From contig SKSH01000027.1 in NCBI GenBank assembly GCA_007118075.1, positions 1-18,948 of the forward strand: 18,948 bases of DNA. Reading direction: 5' to 3'. Of this stretch, positions 7,374-15,411 are shown in pieces (within the stretch, counting starts at the first letter, position 1; each line of letters opens with the position of its first letter). The notes under the pieces are model-generated. The model did no database searches, was not told where the DNA came from, and saw only the letters and a list, made by a program, of their open reading frames with translations. Source of the DNA: Halobacteriales archaeon. Its GTDB lineage: Archaea > Halobacteriota > Halobacteria > Halobacteriales > SKSH01. The translations under genes were made by a program, and so were the position numbers.

Positions 7374-8345
7374 ATGCGCGCGATCGAGGTCACCGAACAC
7401 GGCGATGCGAGCGTCCTCCAGGAAACCGAACGAGATCGTCCCACACCCGAATCCAACGAGGTTCTCATCGAGGTCACTGCAGCCGGGATCAACTTTGCGG
7501 ATATCCAGCAACGCATGGGTATCTATCCTGGTGGCCCCTCGCCACCGTTCATCCCCGGCTTCGAGGTTGCAGGTACCATCGTAGAGACTGGAGCCGATTC
7601 CTCCCTCGAACCTGGAACGATGGTTGCCAGTATCTGCCCTGGCGGCGGATACGCAGAGTACACCGTGGCCGAAGCTGGTTCGGTATTTCCGATCCCTCCA
7701 GCACTCTCAGCGGCTGAGGCGGTGGCGATCCCCGTTCAGTTCCTGACCGCCCATGGATGTCTCTTCGACCGTGGCGGGCTAGGTGCTGGAGAACGAGTCC
7801 TGATCCATGCAGCGGCTGGTGGAGTCGGTTCAGCAGCAGTCCAGCTGGCGGCGAATGCCGATGCAGAGGTGTTCGGTACCGCCTCAAGCGAGGAGAAACT
7901 TGAGCATGCACGAGACCTTGGCTGTGACCACCCGATCAACTATGAGACACAGTCCTTCGCAGATGTGATTAACGACATAACCGGGGGTGATGGCATCGAT
8001 CTCATCATCGATGGGGTCGGGGGAGATACCTTCCGTGAGAGCCTCGATTGCCTCGCTCATTTCGGGCGCATCGTGACGATGGGTGCCTCAACCGGTGAGC
8101 CAGCCAGACCAAATACAGCTAAATTATTGGTCAACAACCAGCAGGTGATCGGCTTTCATCTCGGGAACACACTCGCTCGCAACCCCGAACGGGCACTCAC
8201 ACCGCTGGATGAACTCCTTAGCAGCCTCTCCGACGGGGAGCTCGAGGTCGTCATCGGCGGTCGCTTCGATCTCGACGAGGCGGGGTCGGCACACTCATTC
8301 ATCGAGGATCGCTCCTCGCGAGGGAAAATCATCCTAGAGCCCTGA
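7374..8345 (+). CDS. Zinc-independent NAD(P)H:quinone oxidoreductase (MDR superfamily)
   Basis: A 323-residue medium-chain dehydrogenase/reductase of the quinone-oxidoreductase group. The N-terminal GroES-like part contains INFADIQQRMGIYPGG, typical of quinone reductases, and lacks the cysteine ligands of zinc alcohol dehydrogenases. The Rossmann domain carries the nucleotide-binding motif HAAAGGVGSAAVQLA with the glycine cluster at about 149-153, followed by GTASSEEKLEHARDLGCD. The reaction is probably NADPH-dependent reduction of a quinone or an enone; the substrate is unknown. A longer frame opens at 7131, but that part overlaps the cupin gene and has no MDR similarity, so the ATG at 7374 (MRAIEVTEHG) is chosen. 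It is divergent from the cupin gene with an 81-base shared promoter region, and converges with the next gene over 8 bases. Confidence 0.9.
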   Translation: MRAIEVTEHGDASVLQETERDRPTPESNEVLIEVTAAGINFADIQQRMGIYPGGPSPPFIPGFEVAGTIVETGADSSLEPGTMVASICPGGGYAEYTVAEAGSVFPIPPALSAAEAVAIPVQFLTAHGCLFDRGGLGAGERVLIHAAAGGVGSAAVQLAANADAEVFGTASSEEKLEHARDLGCDHPINYETQSFADVINDITGGDGIDLIIDGVGGDTFRESLDCLAHFGRIVTMGASTGEPARPNTAKLLVNNQQVIGFHLGNTLARNPERALTPLDELLSSLSDGELEVVIGGRFDLDEAGSAHSFIEDRSSRGKIILEP

Positions 8346-8353
8346 GCAAGCGG

Positions 8354-9181
8354 TCACACCGAGACTGGATTCGCTGTCTCAAGCAGTCTCCGCTCGCACG
8401 TAGTGCACTCGACCGTGACGACATCAATCGATCGACAACAGGATTCGACGATACCCTCACCCATGTCGAGGGAACCGCCACAGCTCGGGCAGTCATCGAG
8501 GAACACCCTGAGTCCGGCGAGCAGCCCTGATCGCTCCCGAGGCTCGATGGTCGTCCATCCGTCGACCCAGTCGCCAAGCACCGATTCAGCGGCCATATCG
8601 GCAATGAACGCGGCGTCAGACTCCCACTGACCGATGTGACGACCCTCGTAGTTCGCGACGAATGCATCCTCGAACTGTTCGACCGAGAGATCAGCCTCGT
8701 CAATCGATAAGAGTTCGGCAAGGTCGCCTCGAGATACGTCCATCGAGGTTCGTTGCTCGATCCGTTCTGTCCACGCCGAAGCGAACGCTTCGGTGAGACA
8801 GAGGTCATCCTCGTGTGGACATTCCTCGACGACTCCAGCGGACAGGAAGAGTCCCTCGGCGTCTGGTGCCTCATCTACCGGTGTGATCTCCTCGAGCTTG
8901 TCGAACCGTCGAAGCACCCAGTCGGGGAAGTACCGCTTGGTGAGCTGTGGCGTTCCAGGGACCAGATATCCACGGAGGTAGATCGCAAGCAGACTCACGG
9001 CAAGGAGTGATCCGGCGAGCAACAGACCGACTACCGGTGCCGCCAGGAACCACCACATGCCCCCTGCCACAACAGCCCCGATCGCGATGGCGATGATCAC
9101 GTTGACGAACGTACACGGGGTACACCGATTCTCGCCGGTGTACTTCGGCCGTCTGAATCGATCAAGGGCGGTCAAGGCCAT
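8354..9181 (-). CDS. Haloarchaeal two-helix membrane protein with cysteine pairs, function unknown
   Basis: A 275-residue protein I recognise only as a haloarchaeal hypothetical. The N-terminus has TGENRCTPC (Cys20, Cys23) directly before two hydrophobic helices (about 26-48 and 50-69). A soluble acidic domain follows. It contains C121 and C128, then a C-terminal CPSCGG (C231, C234), CC (248-249) and CTTC (259, 262). The cysteine pairs suggest one or more zinc sites, or redox disulfides, on a membrane-anchored domain. The GTG at 9184 directly precedes the ATG at 9181; the ATG is preferred, with a TATA-like element about 30 bases upstream. No partner is evident: the neighbours are a convergent oxidoreductase and, upstream, an acyl-CoA dehydrogenase with its own promoter. 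Confidence 0.85.
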   Translation of the reverse strand: MALTALDRFRRPKYTGENRCTPCTFVNVIIAIAIGAVVAGGMWWFLAAPVVGLLLAGSLLAVSLLAIYLRGYLVPGTPQLTKRYFPDWVLRRFDKLEEITPVDEAPDAEGLFLSAGVVEECPHEDDLCLTEAFASAWTERIEQRTSMDVSRGDLAELLSIDEADLSVEQFEDAFVANYEGRHIGQWESDAAFIADMAAESVLGDWVDGWTTIEPRERSGLLAGLRVFLDDCPSCGGSLDMGEGIVESCCRSIDVVTVECTTCERRLLETANPVSV

Positions 9182-9206
9182 CACCTAACGCTCCGTTCGC
9201 ATTCAC

Positions 9207-9215
9207 GTAATAACC
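9207..9215 (-). promoter_or_regulatory. TATA-like element of the membrane-protein gene
   Basis: GGTTATTAC on the minus strand is centred 30 bases before the ATG at 9181, giving a predicted leader of a few bases at most. Confidence 0.45.
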
Positions 9216-9269
9216 TTACCCGAGAGGGTGTCCATCTCCCCCTGAGGTTCATAGTCGTTTTCGACAATC

Positions 9270-9306
9270 CCCCCGGCCGATACTAAAATAGCGGCAAACT
9301 GTCGGC
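9270..9306 (-). terminator. Possible terminator after the AidB-like dehydrogenase
   Basis: Immediately after the TGA, the minus strand has GCCGA and, 27 bases on, TCGGC, which can pair as a 5-base stem. The loop contains CTATTTTAG with a run of four T. Archaeal terminators are often just T-rich runs, so this is plausible but weak. Confidence 0.25.
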
Positions 9307-11142
9307 TCAGTCACCGGTGATCGGGGTCTCGGTGAGCACGTCCACATCAGCCGGGGCGAAGTGGACGATGGTGTCGAAATGCTCGATCGGAAGCCGGTCG
9401 TCTGAGGTGATCCCCCTGGCCGGCTCATCGACGAGCTGGGTCGTGACAAAGCGTGAGGCGACGAGTGCGAGTCGGGCATCACCAGCAGCGAGTGACGTCT
9501 CAGCATCTGCGAGCAATAGTGCCGCCGTGTACACATCGAAGATGAAGTGTGCGAGCCGCTTTGCCGAGAGTTCAGCGTAATCGGTCTCTGAAGTGGCGAC
9601 GGTCTCGATCGCCACCTCGAGCTCGTCACGAGCTCGCTGGACCGTCTCCGCCAATTCGGTTAACGCTGGATGAGAGACGCTTACCACATGATCATCGATC
9701 GTATCGAGGACCACCTCGTGGCTGGCCTCGGTCGCAAACGCCCTGAGTACATCGAGCGAGAGGATGTTCTCGGTCCCTTCCCAGATCGGCAGTACCTGAG
9801 CATCTCGGAGGAGTCGGTGAGTGACGAAATCTCGCACGTAGCCGTTGCCACCCTGTATCTCCATGGCATACGATGTCGTGTCGACCGCCATCCGCCCAGT
9901 TTTGAGCTTCGCGATGGGTACCAGGGCACGCATCAGTCGGTATGCCTCCTCAGCGCTGGTATCGTCGGCCGATCGATGTGCCGTGACGTGCTCAGAGAAG
10001 GCACGTGCCGCATCGAAAGTGAATATCGTGGCAGCTTCGTGGTCGACGGTCATGTCGACGAGGTCCTCACGCATGAGCGGGAACTCGTCAAGGGAGTGGC
10101 CGAACGCCTCGCGGTTCGCCGCGTGGATTCGGCTCTCGAGTAGGGCTCGTCCCATGATACCGGTGGCGGCGGCGGCGTTCGATAACCGTTCGACGTTGAG
10201 CATCACGGCCATCTGCTTGAACCCCCGCTCTTGTTCACCGACCAGCAGGCCGCGAGCCCCGGTCAGTTCAACCTCACCGGTCGGGACGCTGATGGTCCCG
10301 AGTTTGTCCTTGAGCCGTCGGTAGCGCTGGTCGTTGAGCCGTTCAAGCGGGACGTATCCATCGAAGCTGTGGCGTTCCCCCTTGGTCAGGACTCCATGTT
10401 CGGGATCTTGGTGTGGGACGATGAACATGGACAGGCCGTCGGTTCCCTCTGGTGCGCCAGGGATCCGACCGAGGGCCAAGGTCCCCTCTGCATCAATATT
10501 TGAACAGAACCACTTCTCCCCATCGAGCGCCCAGTACCCTGATGTCTCATCGAATGTCGCCGTTGTCTCCGTGGCACCGACGTCGCTACCGCCTTGTTCC
10601 TCGGTGAGGAACATTGCCCCCTCGATGAGTTGCTCGTACTCCCGGCTCACCAGTGAGCGGTAGTAGGGTTCGACCCGCTCATCACCGAATCGTTCGAGCA
10701 CGTACGCTGCACCGGCGGTCATCGCCACCGGACAGGCAAACCCCGGATCGGCGTAGCTCAGCAGGTAGAGCATCCCGAAATAGTGGGTCATGGGTAGTGG
10801 CTCAGCTCGACCAGGTGGCGCCTCGAAAACATCGGCAATGATCCCTGCTTCGTAGACCAACCGCTCGTTCTCGAACTGTTCGGCCTGGTATCGAACGTGA
10901 TTTTTCACCGCACCGTGACGATCATAGGTCTCGAGGGTAGGTCCGTTCTCATCGATGTACTCCGCGTGATCGGCCACGACGTGGCCAACGAGTTCTCCAA
11001 ACGTATCGAGGTGATCAACGGCATCGGCGAAGTCCTCGGGATCATAGTTGCGCTCGAGGATCCGCCTGATCGTCGGGTCGACGCGCCAATAATTGAGGTA
11101 TCGACCCTCCTCGTACGAGTCGAACGGGATTGGCTCGTCCAT
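9307..11142 (-). CDS. AidB-like acyl-CoA dehydrogenase family protein (611 residues)
   Basis: A large member of the acyl-CoA dehydrogenase superfamily. Helical N-terminal and C-terminal extensions make it longer than the usual 380-400 residues, as in the AidB / very-long-chain subgroup. Motifs are FLTEEQGGSD (178-187; AidB proteins have a similar TEKQGGSD), EKWFCSN in the FAD-binding middle domain, MEIQGGNGYV, and IWEGTENI with the expected catalytic Glu455. It binds FAD and presumably oxidises an acyl-CoA; true AidB is instead linked to alkylation-damage response, so the function is open. The ATG at 11142 has a TATA-like element 26 bases upstream. It is divergent from the MTH865-family gene and not in an operon with the shorter dehydrogenase at 5641-6780. 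Confidence 0.9.
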   Translation of the reverse strand: MDEPIPFDSYEEGRYLNYWRVDPTIRRILERNYDPEDFADAVDHLDTFGELVGHVVADHAEYIDENGPTLETYDRHGAVKNHVRYQAEQFENERLVYEAGIIADVFEAPPGRAEPLPMTHYFGMLYLLSYADPGFACPVAMTAGAAYVLERFGDERVEPYYRSLVSREYEQLIEGAMFLTEEQGGSDVGATETTATFDETSGYWALDGEKWFCSNIDAEGTLALGRIPGAPEGTDGLSMFIVPHQDPEHGVLTKGERHSFDGYVPLERLNDQRYRRLKDKLGTISVPTGEVELTGARGLLVGEQERGFKQMAVMLNVERLSNAAAATGIMGRALLESRIHAANREAFGHSLDEFPLMREDLVDMTVDHEAATIFTFDAARAFSEHVTAHRSADDTSAEEAYRLMRALVPIAKLKTGRMAVDTTSYAMEIQGGNGYVRDFVTHRLLRDAQVLPIWEGTENILSLDVLRAFATEASHEVVLDTIDDHVVSVSHPALTELAETVQRARDELEVAIETVATSETDYAELSAKRLAHFIFDVYTAALLLADAETSLAAGDARLALVASRFVTTQLVDEPARGITSDDRLPIEHFDTIVHFAPADVDVLTETPITGD

Positions 11143-11165
11143 ACTGATGGCTACGGACCAAGGTC

Positions 11166-11172
11166 ATTTAAC
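11166..11172 (-). promoter_or_regulatory. TATA-like element of the AidB-like gene
   Basis: GTTAAAT on the minus strand is centred about 27 bases before the ATG at 11142, fitting a leaderless transcript. Confidence 0.5.
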
Positions 11173-11208
11173 GTCTCAGGAGGCAGATAACGGATACAAA
11201 CGGGCGGG

Positions 11209-11218
11209 CTTTAATATC
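11209..11218 (+). promoter_or_regulatory. TATA-like element of the MTH865-family gene
   Basis: CTTTAATATC is a good archaeal TATA match, centred 26 bases before the ATG at 11240, predicting a leaderless mRNA. It lies within the 97-base divergent promoter region shared with the AidB-like gene. Confidence 0.6.
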
Positions 11219-11239
11219 ATCCAGTGTCGATTTTTGGTT

Positions 11240-11497
11240 ATGGCTGATGTTGATCGAGATGACCTCAGGGCACAGTTCATCGATGCGTTCGAGGGTGCGG
11301 ATTACCCCATCTCCAGTGCGATGGATTTGGTTCCAGCACTCCCCGATGGGCCAGGGACGCGCTTCGAATCCGGAGACTTCGCGATGACGGCGATGGAGCT
11401 CAACACGAAACTCGGCGGTGGCGAATTCCCCTATGACAGTGTCGAGAGTTTCGTCGACGACATCATGGACGAGCTCGAAGAACAGGGCTACCTCTGA
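11240..11497 (+). CDS. MTH865-family small protein
   Basis: An 85-residue acidic protein matching the MTH865 family of Methanothermobacter and other archaea, by the pattern GADYPISSAMDLVPALPDGPGT, then SGDFAMTAMELN and EFPYDSVESFVDDIMD. The family has a small helical, EF-hand-like fold but, to my knowledge, no established function. The frame is open from 11093, but that stretch is antisense to the AidB-like gene; the ATG at 11240 is preceded by a well-placed TATA box. It is a single-gene unit divergent from the AidB-like dehydrogenase. The divergent promoter might imply co-regulation, which is inference. Confidence 0.88.
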   Translation: MADVDRDDLRAQFIDAFEGADYPISSAMDLVPALPDGPGTRFESGDFAMTAMELNTKLGGGEFPYDSVESFVDDIMDELEEQGYL

Positions 11498-11522
11498 AGC
11501 CGCTGATTACGAATTCGCGTCC

Positions 11523-11553
11523 GTCGGATCGCACACCGGCCGCGTGATCCGAC
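11523..11553. repeat. Inverted repeat in the intergenic region
   Basis: GTCGGATC (11523-11530) pairs perfectly with GATCCGAC (11546-11553) around a 15-base loop. It lies 25 bases after the MTH865 stop and about 110 bases past the AKR stop, where the two genes converge. No T-run follows. It may be a transcript-end hairpin or a chance palindrome. The rest of the 167-base gap shows no gene. Confidence 0.35.
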
Positions 11554-11664
11554 CTCGAATCTACTGATGCTGAGGACGGAGAGCGCATGATTCGACAATC
11601 GTTGTCAATGAGTGCATGTACTACTCGTACACGTAGCCGACTCGGTGGAGTGTTCAACCACAAC

Positions 11665-12678
11665 CTAGTTGAGTCCGGCGTATGGCCCTGGCTTCGCCTC
11701 GTTAAGTCGATCGACCTGGTCAGCTGAAAGCTCGATATTGGCCGCCTGGAGGTTCTCTGCGAGTTGGTCGGTCGTCCGTGCCCCGACGATTGGAGCCGTG
11801 ACCCCCTCATGGTGCATGAGCCAAGCGAGTGCCACCTGTGCTGGAGCCGCGTCTACCTCGGTTGCGACCGCATCGAGCACGTCGTGGGCATCGAAGTTCT
11901 CCGTCGTGAGATAGCGCTCTTCGAACCGAGACGATTCGGCCACCCTTGACTCGCCGGTGAGTCCCGCTTCCCGGTCGTACTTCCCGGTGAGAAACCCCTG
12001 ACCGAGCGGACTCCATGGACACACGGCAATCCCATATGATGCACACATCTCGAGATAGTCTCCTTCGATCTCGCGGTTGACGAGGTTGTACCGTGGCTGG
12101 GCGACCGTGAAGGGTTCGAGTCCCTCTGCGACAGCAAGCTCGTTCGCGGCAGCCACCTTCCATGCATTCGGTCGCAACGTCGAGGTGCCAAGGTAGTGGA
12201 CCAGTCCATCGTCGACCAATCCGGAGAGCGTCCGCATCGTCTCACGGGTGGGGGTATCATCATCCCATCGGTGGATATAGAGTACATCCACATACTCGGT
12301 ATCGAGGCGGTCGAGGATCGCTTTGATACGATGGCGGATGTTCTTCCGATTTGTCCCTCGGCTGTTTGGATCTCCCTCACGGATTTGCCAGTATATCTTC
12401 GAGGCGATTGTGAACTCCTCTCGATCACGATCTGATAGCCATGAACCGATCCAGCGTTCGGAATCGCCACTGCCGTAGACATCGGCGGTATCGATGAAAC
12501 GCCCACCAGCAGCCTCGTATGCATCGAGGAGCTCGAATGCACGCTCACGGTCGATTTCGGTGTTGCCAGCCTCGGTCTGTTTGCCAAATCGCCAGGTTCC
12601 AAATTGCAGCTCGGAAGTCCAGATACCGGTATCACCAAACTTGACAAAGTCGAGGTCGATATCGTCGAATCCCTGCAT
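11665..12678 (-). CDS. Aldo/keto reductase
   Basis: A 337-residue TIM-barrel NADPH-dependent reductase of the AKR superfamily, which reduces aldehydes or ketones. The catalytic tetrad is intact: Asp63 and Tyr68 in FIDTADVYG, Lys94 in ASKIYW and His136 in YIHRWD. The later motif GIAVCPWSPLGQGFLTGKY and the C-terminal cofactor segment IVGARTTDQLAENL are typical of AKR11/12-like and Kv-beta-like members. The substrate is unknown. The frame can extend to a TTG at 12693, but the ATG at 12678 is chosen because it is 26-27 bases from a TATA-like element. Same strand as the upstream peptidase gene (63-base gap) and convergent with the MTH865-family gene. Confidence 0.93.
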   Translation of the reverse strand: MQGFDDIDLDFVKFGDTGIWTSELQFGTWRFGKQTEAGNTEIDRERAFELLDAYEAAGGRFIDTADVYGSGDSERWIGSWLSDRDREEFTIASKIYWQIREGDPNSRGTNRKNIRHRIKAILDRLDTEYVDVLYIHRWDDDTPTRETMRTLSGLVDDGLVHYLGTSTLRPNAWKVAAANELAVAEGLEPFTVAQPRYNLVNREIEGDYLEMCASYGIAVCPWSPLGQGFLTGKYDREAGLTGESRVAESSRFEERYLTTENFDAHDVLDAVATEVDAAPAQVALAWLMHHEGVTAPIVGARTTDQLAENLQAANIELSADQVDRLNEAKPGPYAGLN

Positions 12679-12700
12679 GTGTTGATCTTCCAAGGGCAGG

Positions 12701-12709
12701 CCGAAAAGG
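12701..12709 (-). promoter_or_regulatory. Weak TATA-like element of the aldo/keto reductase gene
   Basis: CCTTTTCGG on the minus strand is centred about 27 bases before the ATG at 12678. The AT content is low, so this is tentative. Confidence 0.3.
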
Positions 12710-12741
12710 ATTGAGAATCCGGCTGATCTTTCGATGTGCCT

Positions 12742-14760
12742 CTACTCGATCATCCCTAACTGGTCGAAAAGGAATCCCCAGACATCAAGCGCCTCCTCGA
12801 CGACCATCCAGGTCGGTTTGCCGGTTCCATGGCCCGTGTCACGATTGGTCTTACAGATGATTCGTCGATCGTTCGTCGCCAATGCTTGCATCCGTGCGGT
12901 CATCTTCCAGGCATGTACCGGATGGACCCTGGAGTCACTCTCTGCCGTCTTGAAGAGCACCGCCGGATACGCCCGTTCCTCAACGTGGTGATATGGTGAG
13001 TATGCCCGAATCCACTCGTAAGCCGCTGGATCGTCAGGTGAACCGTACTCGCTCGTCCAGGAGCTCCCAAGCAGGAACCGATGGAACCGAAGCATATCCA
13101 AAAGCGGGACCTCACAAACCACCGCTCGAACGAGCTCAGGACGCTGAGTCATCACTGCCCCGACGGTGAGCCCACCATTCGAACCACCTCGGATCGCAAG
13201 TCGTTCCGGGGAGGTATAGCCATCCTCAAAGAGCGTCTCCGCCGCGGCGATCATATCATCGAAGGTGCGCTGTTTCCGGTCGTGTCTGGCGGCCTGATGC
13301 CACGCCTTCCCGAACTCACCACCGCCGCGGAGATTCGCCTGGGCATAGACACCTCCAGCCCGGAGGAATTCGATCCCGAACCGAGGATATCCAGGCCGTT
13401 GGCTTACCTCATACCCACCGTATCCATACAAGAGCGCTGGAGCTGGTTCATCAATATCGAGATCTGCTCGATGGACCACGAACATCGGCACCTCGGTCCC
13501 ATCTGCTGACTCGAACCAACGTTGCTCGAACACGATCTCGAGTTCGGGGTCGATATCGACTCGGTCGAGTTCGCTCAACGCACCTGTCGTCGGATCCACT
13601 CGGTAGACTCCCGGTTGGTGATCGAACGATTCGTAGCTGAGAAACGCCTCAACTGCATCCCGATTGCCAGCCAGACCGGTGACGGTCCCTCGTCCGGGAA
13701 GGTCGACCGATCCGACCGATGCGCCATCGAGGTCGAATACCTCGACAGTGCTGATGACGTCTGTTTGGTACCTGGCGAGCAGATGGCCCTCCGCGATGGT
13801 CACCGATTCGAGGATCCCTTCACGGGCCGGAATGATCTCCTCGAGCTCGTCGGGGTCGAGGGGTGTCGATTGCGGTGGGAGTGACGTCGCCAGTAATCGG
13901 TAGGTATCGGCGCCATGATTGGTCCTGAGATAGAGGGTATCCTCGTGAATCAGTGGATGGAAGACGTACTCGGTATCGATCAGAAGCGGTTCCAACGCTC
14001 GGTCTTCAAGCGGTGAGTACCAGAGCTCGGTGCGTTCCCAATCGACACTATCGACGACGAGGAGATGTTTGCCATCGCGGTCGGTGGTTGCTCCCGGCCA
14101 TCGTGAGGGTTCAGTTACCTCTCGAATGAGCGAATCGTCGCTCTGAGGTGTGCCGGTCGTGTGATGATAGATCGCCTTCTCGAGCTGGGTTCCCTCTTCT
14201 ACGCTCCCGGTGGACACGTAGAAGAATCCCCCCGGTGTCCATGCCGGTCGGCCGGCTCGGCCGAGTTCGACGAGCTGGTCAATCTCGTCGTCAGATTCGA
14301 GTTCCATCACGACGATATCGAACTGTTCTTGGCCACCCTCCTGGACCCCATACGCGATCAGATCACCCTCTGGAGAGAGGCTCCACCAACCCATCGAGAG
14401 GGCCCCATCATCGCTCCATTCATTTGGATCGATGAGGACCATCCGTTCGTCTTCGAGTGACTCGCGGTAGGTCAGAATTGGTTGTTCATCATCCGGTCGT
14501 TCGATCGACTGAAAGTAACCACTCGGCCTTGAGACGACTGTTCCGTACTCGGTCGTCCTTGCGTAGGACTCGAATCTCGGGCGTAGTTCATTTCGAATCG
14601 GAATCGGTGTGAGGTACGCATCGGCGTACTCGTTCTGTGCATCGATCCACGCATCGATGTCCTCATTCGATTCCTCCATCCAAAGATATGGGTCGTGGAT
14701 ATCATCTCCATGGAGCGTATAGCTCGAATCCGAGCGATGGGTGTCGGGTGGCTGATGCAT
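12742..14760 (-). CDS. Prolyl oligopeptidase family serine peptidase (S9A)
   Basis: A 672-residue peptidase, probably cytoplasmic as no signal peptide is present. S9A enzymes cut short peptides after proline. The N-terminal part (DDIHDPYLWMEESNED) and a long beta-propeller region, about residues 60-410, precede an alpha/beta-hydrolase domain. The catalytic triad is visible: Ser527 in GGSNGG, Asp609 in ESDSRVHP, and His644 in DTGHGTGKP. Spacing of the triad and total length match prolyl oligopeptidase. The frame starts with GTG at 14766 two codons earlier; the ATG at 14760 is preferred because a TATA-like box is 26 bases upstream. It stands alone between the aldo/keto reductase and a CBS protein, likely serving peptide turnover. 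Confidence 0.94.
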   Translation of the reverse strand: MHQPPDTHRSDSSYTLHGDDIHDPYLWMEESNEDIDAWIDAQNEYADAYLTPIPIRNELRPRFESYARTTEYGTVVSRPSGYFQSIERPDDEQPILTYRESLEDERMVLIDPNEWSDDGALSMGWWSLSPEGDLIAYGVQEGGQEQFDIVVMELESDDEIDQLVELGRAGRPAWTPGGFFYVSTGSVEEGTQLEKAIYHHTTGTPQSDDSLIREVTEPSRWPGATTDRDGKHLLVVDSVDWERTELWYSPLEDRALEPLLIDTEYVFHPLIHEDTLYLRTNHGADTYRLLATSLPPQSTPLDPDELEEIIPAREGILESVTIAEGHLLARYQTDVISTVEVFDLDGASVGSVDLPGRGTVTGLAGNRDAVEAFLSYESFDHQPGVYRVDPTTGALSELDRVDIDPELEIVFEQRWFESADGTEVPMFVVHRADLDIDEPAPALLYGYGGYEVSQRPGYPRFGIEFLRAGGVYAQANLRGGGEFGKAWHQAARHDRKQRTFDDMIAAAETLFEDGYTSPERLAIRGGSNGGLTVGAVMTQRPELVRAVVCEVPLLDMLRFHRFLLGSSWTSEYGSPDDPAAYEWIRAYSPYHHVEERAYPAVLFKTAESDSRVHPVHAWKMTARMQALATNDRRIICKTNRDTGHGTGKPTWMVVEEALDVWGFLFDQLGMIE

Positions 14761-14782
14761 ATGCACGCGTGATGGTTCGAAT

Positions 14783-14791
14783 GGGAAAACC
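14783..14791 (-). promoter_or_regulatory. TATA-like element of the peptidase gene
   Basis: GGTTTTCCC on the minus strand is centred 26-27 bases before the ATG at 14760, fitting a leaderless mRNA. Confidence 0.4.
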
Positions 14792-14815
14792 CGACTGGTT
14801 CCAGCATTGTGCGGA

Positions 14816-15235
14816 CTACCCTGCCCACTCCTCTCGTCGTTCGAATGCCCGGCGAGCCTCCTGTACGCGGGCTGGAAGCTGTCTTGCGATATCGGTCATC
14901 GTGATGATGCCGACCAGTTCGAGATCTGCCACGACAGGGAGCTTCTTGACCTCGGCCTCCTCCATCGTCCGCAAGGCCGTCTCAACCGATACCTCGGGCG
15001 TGATGGTGATCGGCCGGTGGCTCATCCCTGATTCGACACTGGCACTGGTGAGTGTGGCTCGCTGAGCCGTCAGTGCCTTGAGAACATCTGATCTGGTGAG
15101 GATACCGACCACCCCATGGTCGACAACCACCACGCAGCCAATGGTGTTCGAGAGCATCACCTCGACGGCCGTCTCAAGGGTGTCATTCGGGGAGACGGTG
15201 ATGGCTGGAGTACTCATCACCTCGGCTACGTTCAT
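14816..15235 (-). CDS. Two-CBS-domain (Bateman module) protein
   Basis: A 139-residue stand-alone CBS pair. CBS1 spans about residues 1-58 (VAEVMSTPAITVSPNDTLE ending LTRSDVLKAL) and CBS2 about 70-118 (MSHRPITITPEVSVETALR ending MTDIARQL), followed by a charged helical tail. Bateman modules bind adenine nucleotides (AMP, ATP, SAM) in the cleft between repeats; which ligand this one binds cannot be seen. No effector domain is attached, so it probably works through a protein partner. The ATG at 15235 is about 29 bases from a TATA-like element. Upstream of, and on the same strand as, the peptidase gene, but that gene has its own promoter. Confidence 0.92.
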   Translation of the reverse strand: MNVAEVMSTPAITVSPNDTLETAVEVMLSNTIGCVVVVDHGVVGILTRSDVLKALTAQRATLTSASVESGMSHRPITITPEVSVETALRTMEEAEVKKLPVVADLELVGIITMTDIARQLPARVQEARRAFERREEWAG

Positions 15236-15260
15236 TCATAGAGATATGCTAGCAACCAAC

Positions 15261-15267
15261 GTAATCC
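15261..15267 (-). promoter_or_regulatory. TATA-like element of the CBS gene
   Basis: GGATTAC on the minus strand lies about 29 bases before the ATG at 15235. The remainder of the 176-base gap to the GrpB gene shows nothing recognisable. Confidence 0.35.
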
Positions 15268-15411
15268 TTCTCCCATTCACGCCGACGAGAACATCCCTTC
15301 ATTGCCGACTGCTCGAGCGAACAAACGTTGGTCAACACGCACATCCTTCACACCAACTTCAAGCTAGAATCGCCCAACAGAGCCAAGTGTCCACCAGCTG
15401 AATGGAGGGTA

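Noticed and set aside
13081..13884. Plus-strand open frames of 120-142 codons within the peptidase gene
   Set aside because: They are antisense to the catalytic and propeller regions of an intact S9A peptidase and carry no recognisable domain.
14774..14798. GGTTCGAAT, resembling a tRNA T-loop
   Set aside because: The flanking bases do not form a T-stem and no acceptor or anticodon arms are found; it is the promoter region of the peptidase gene.
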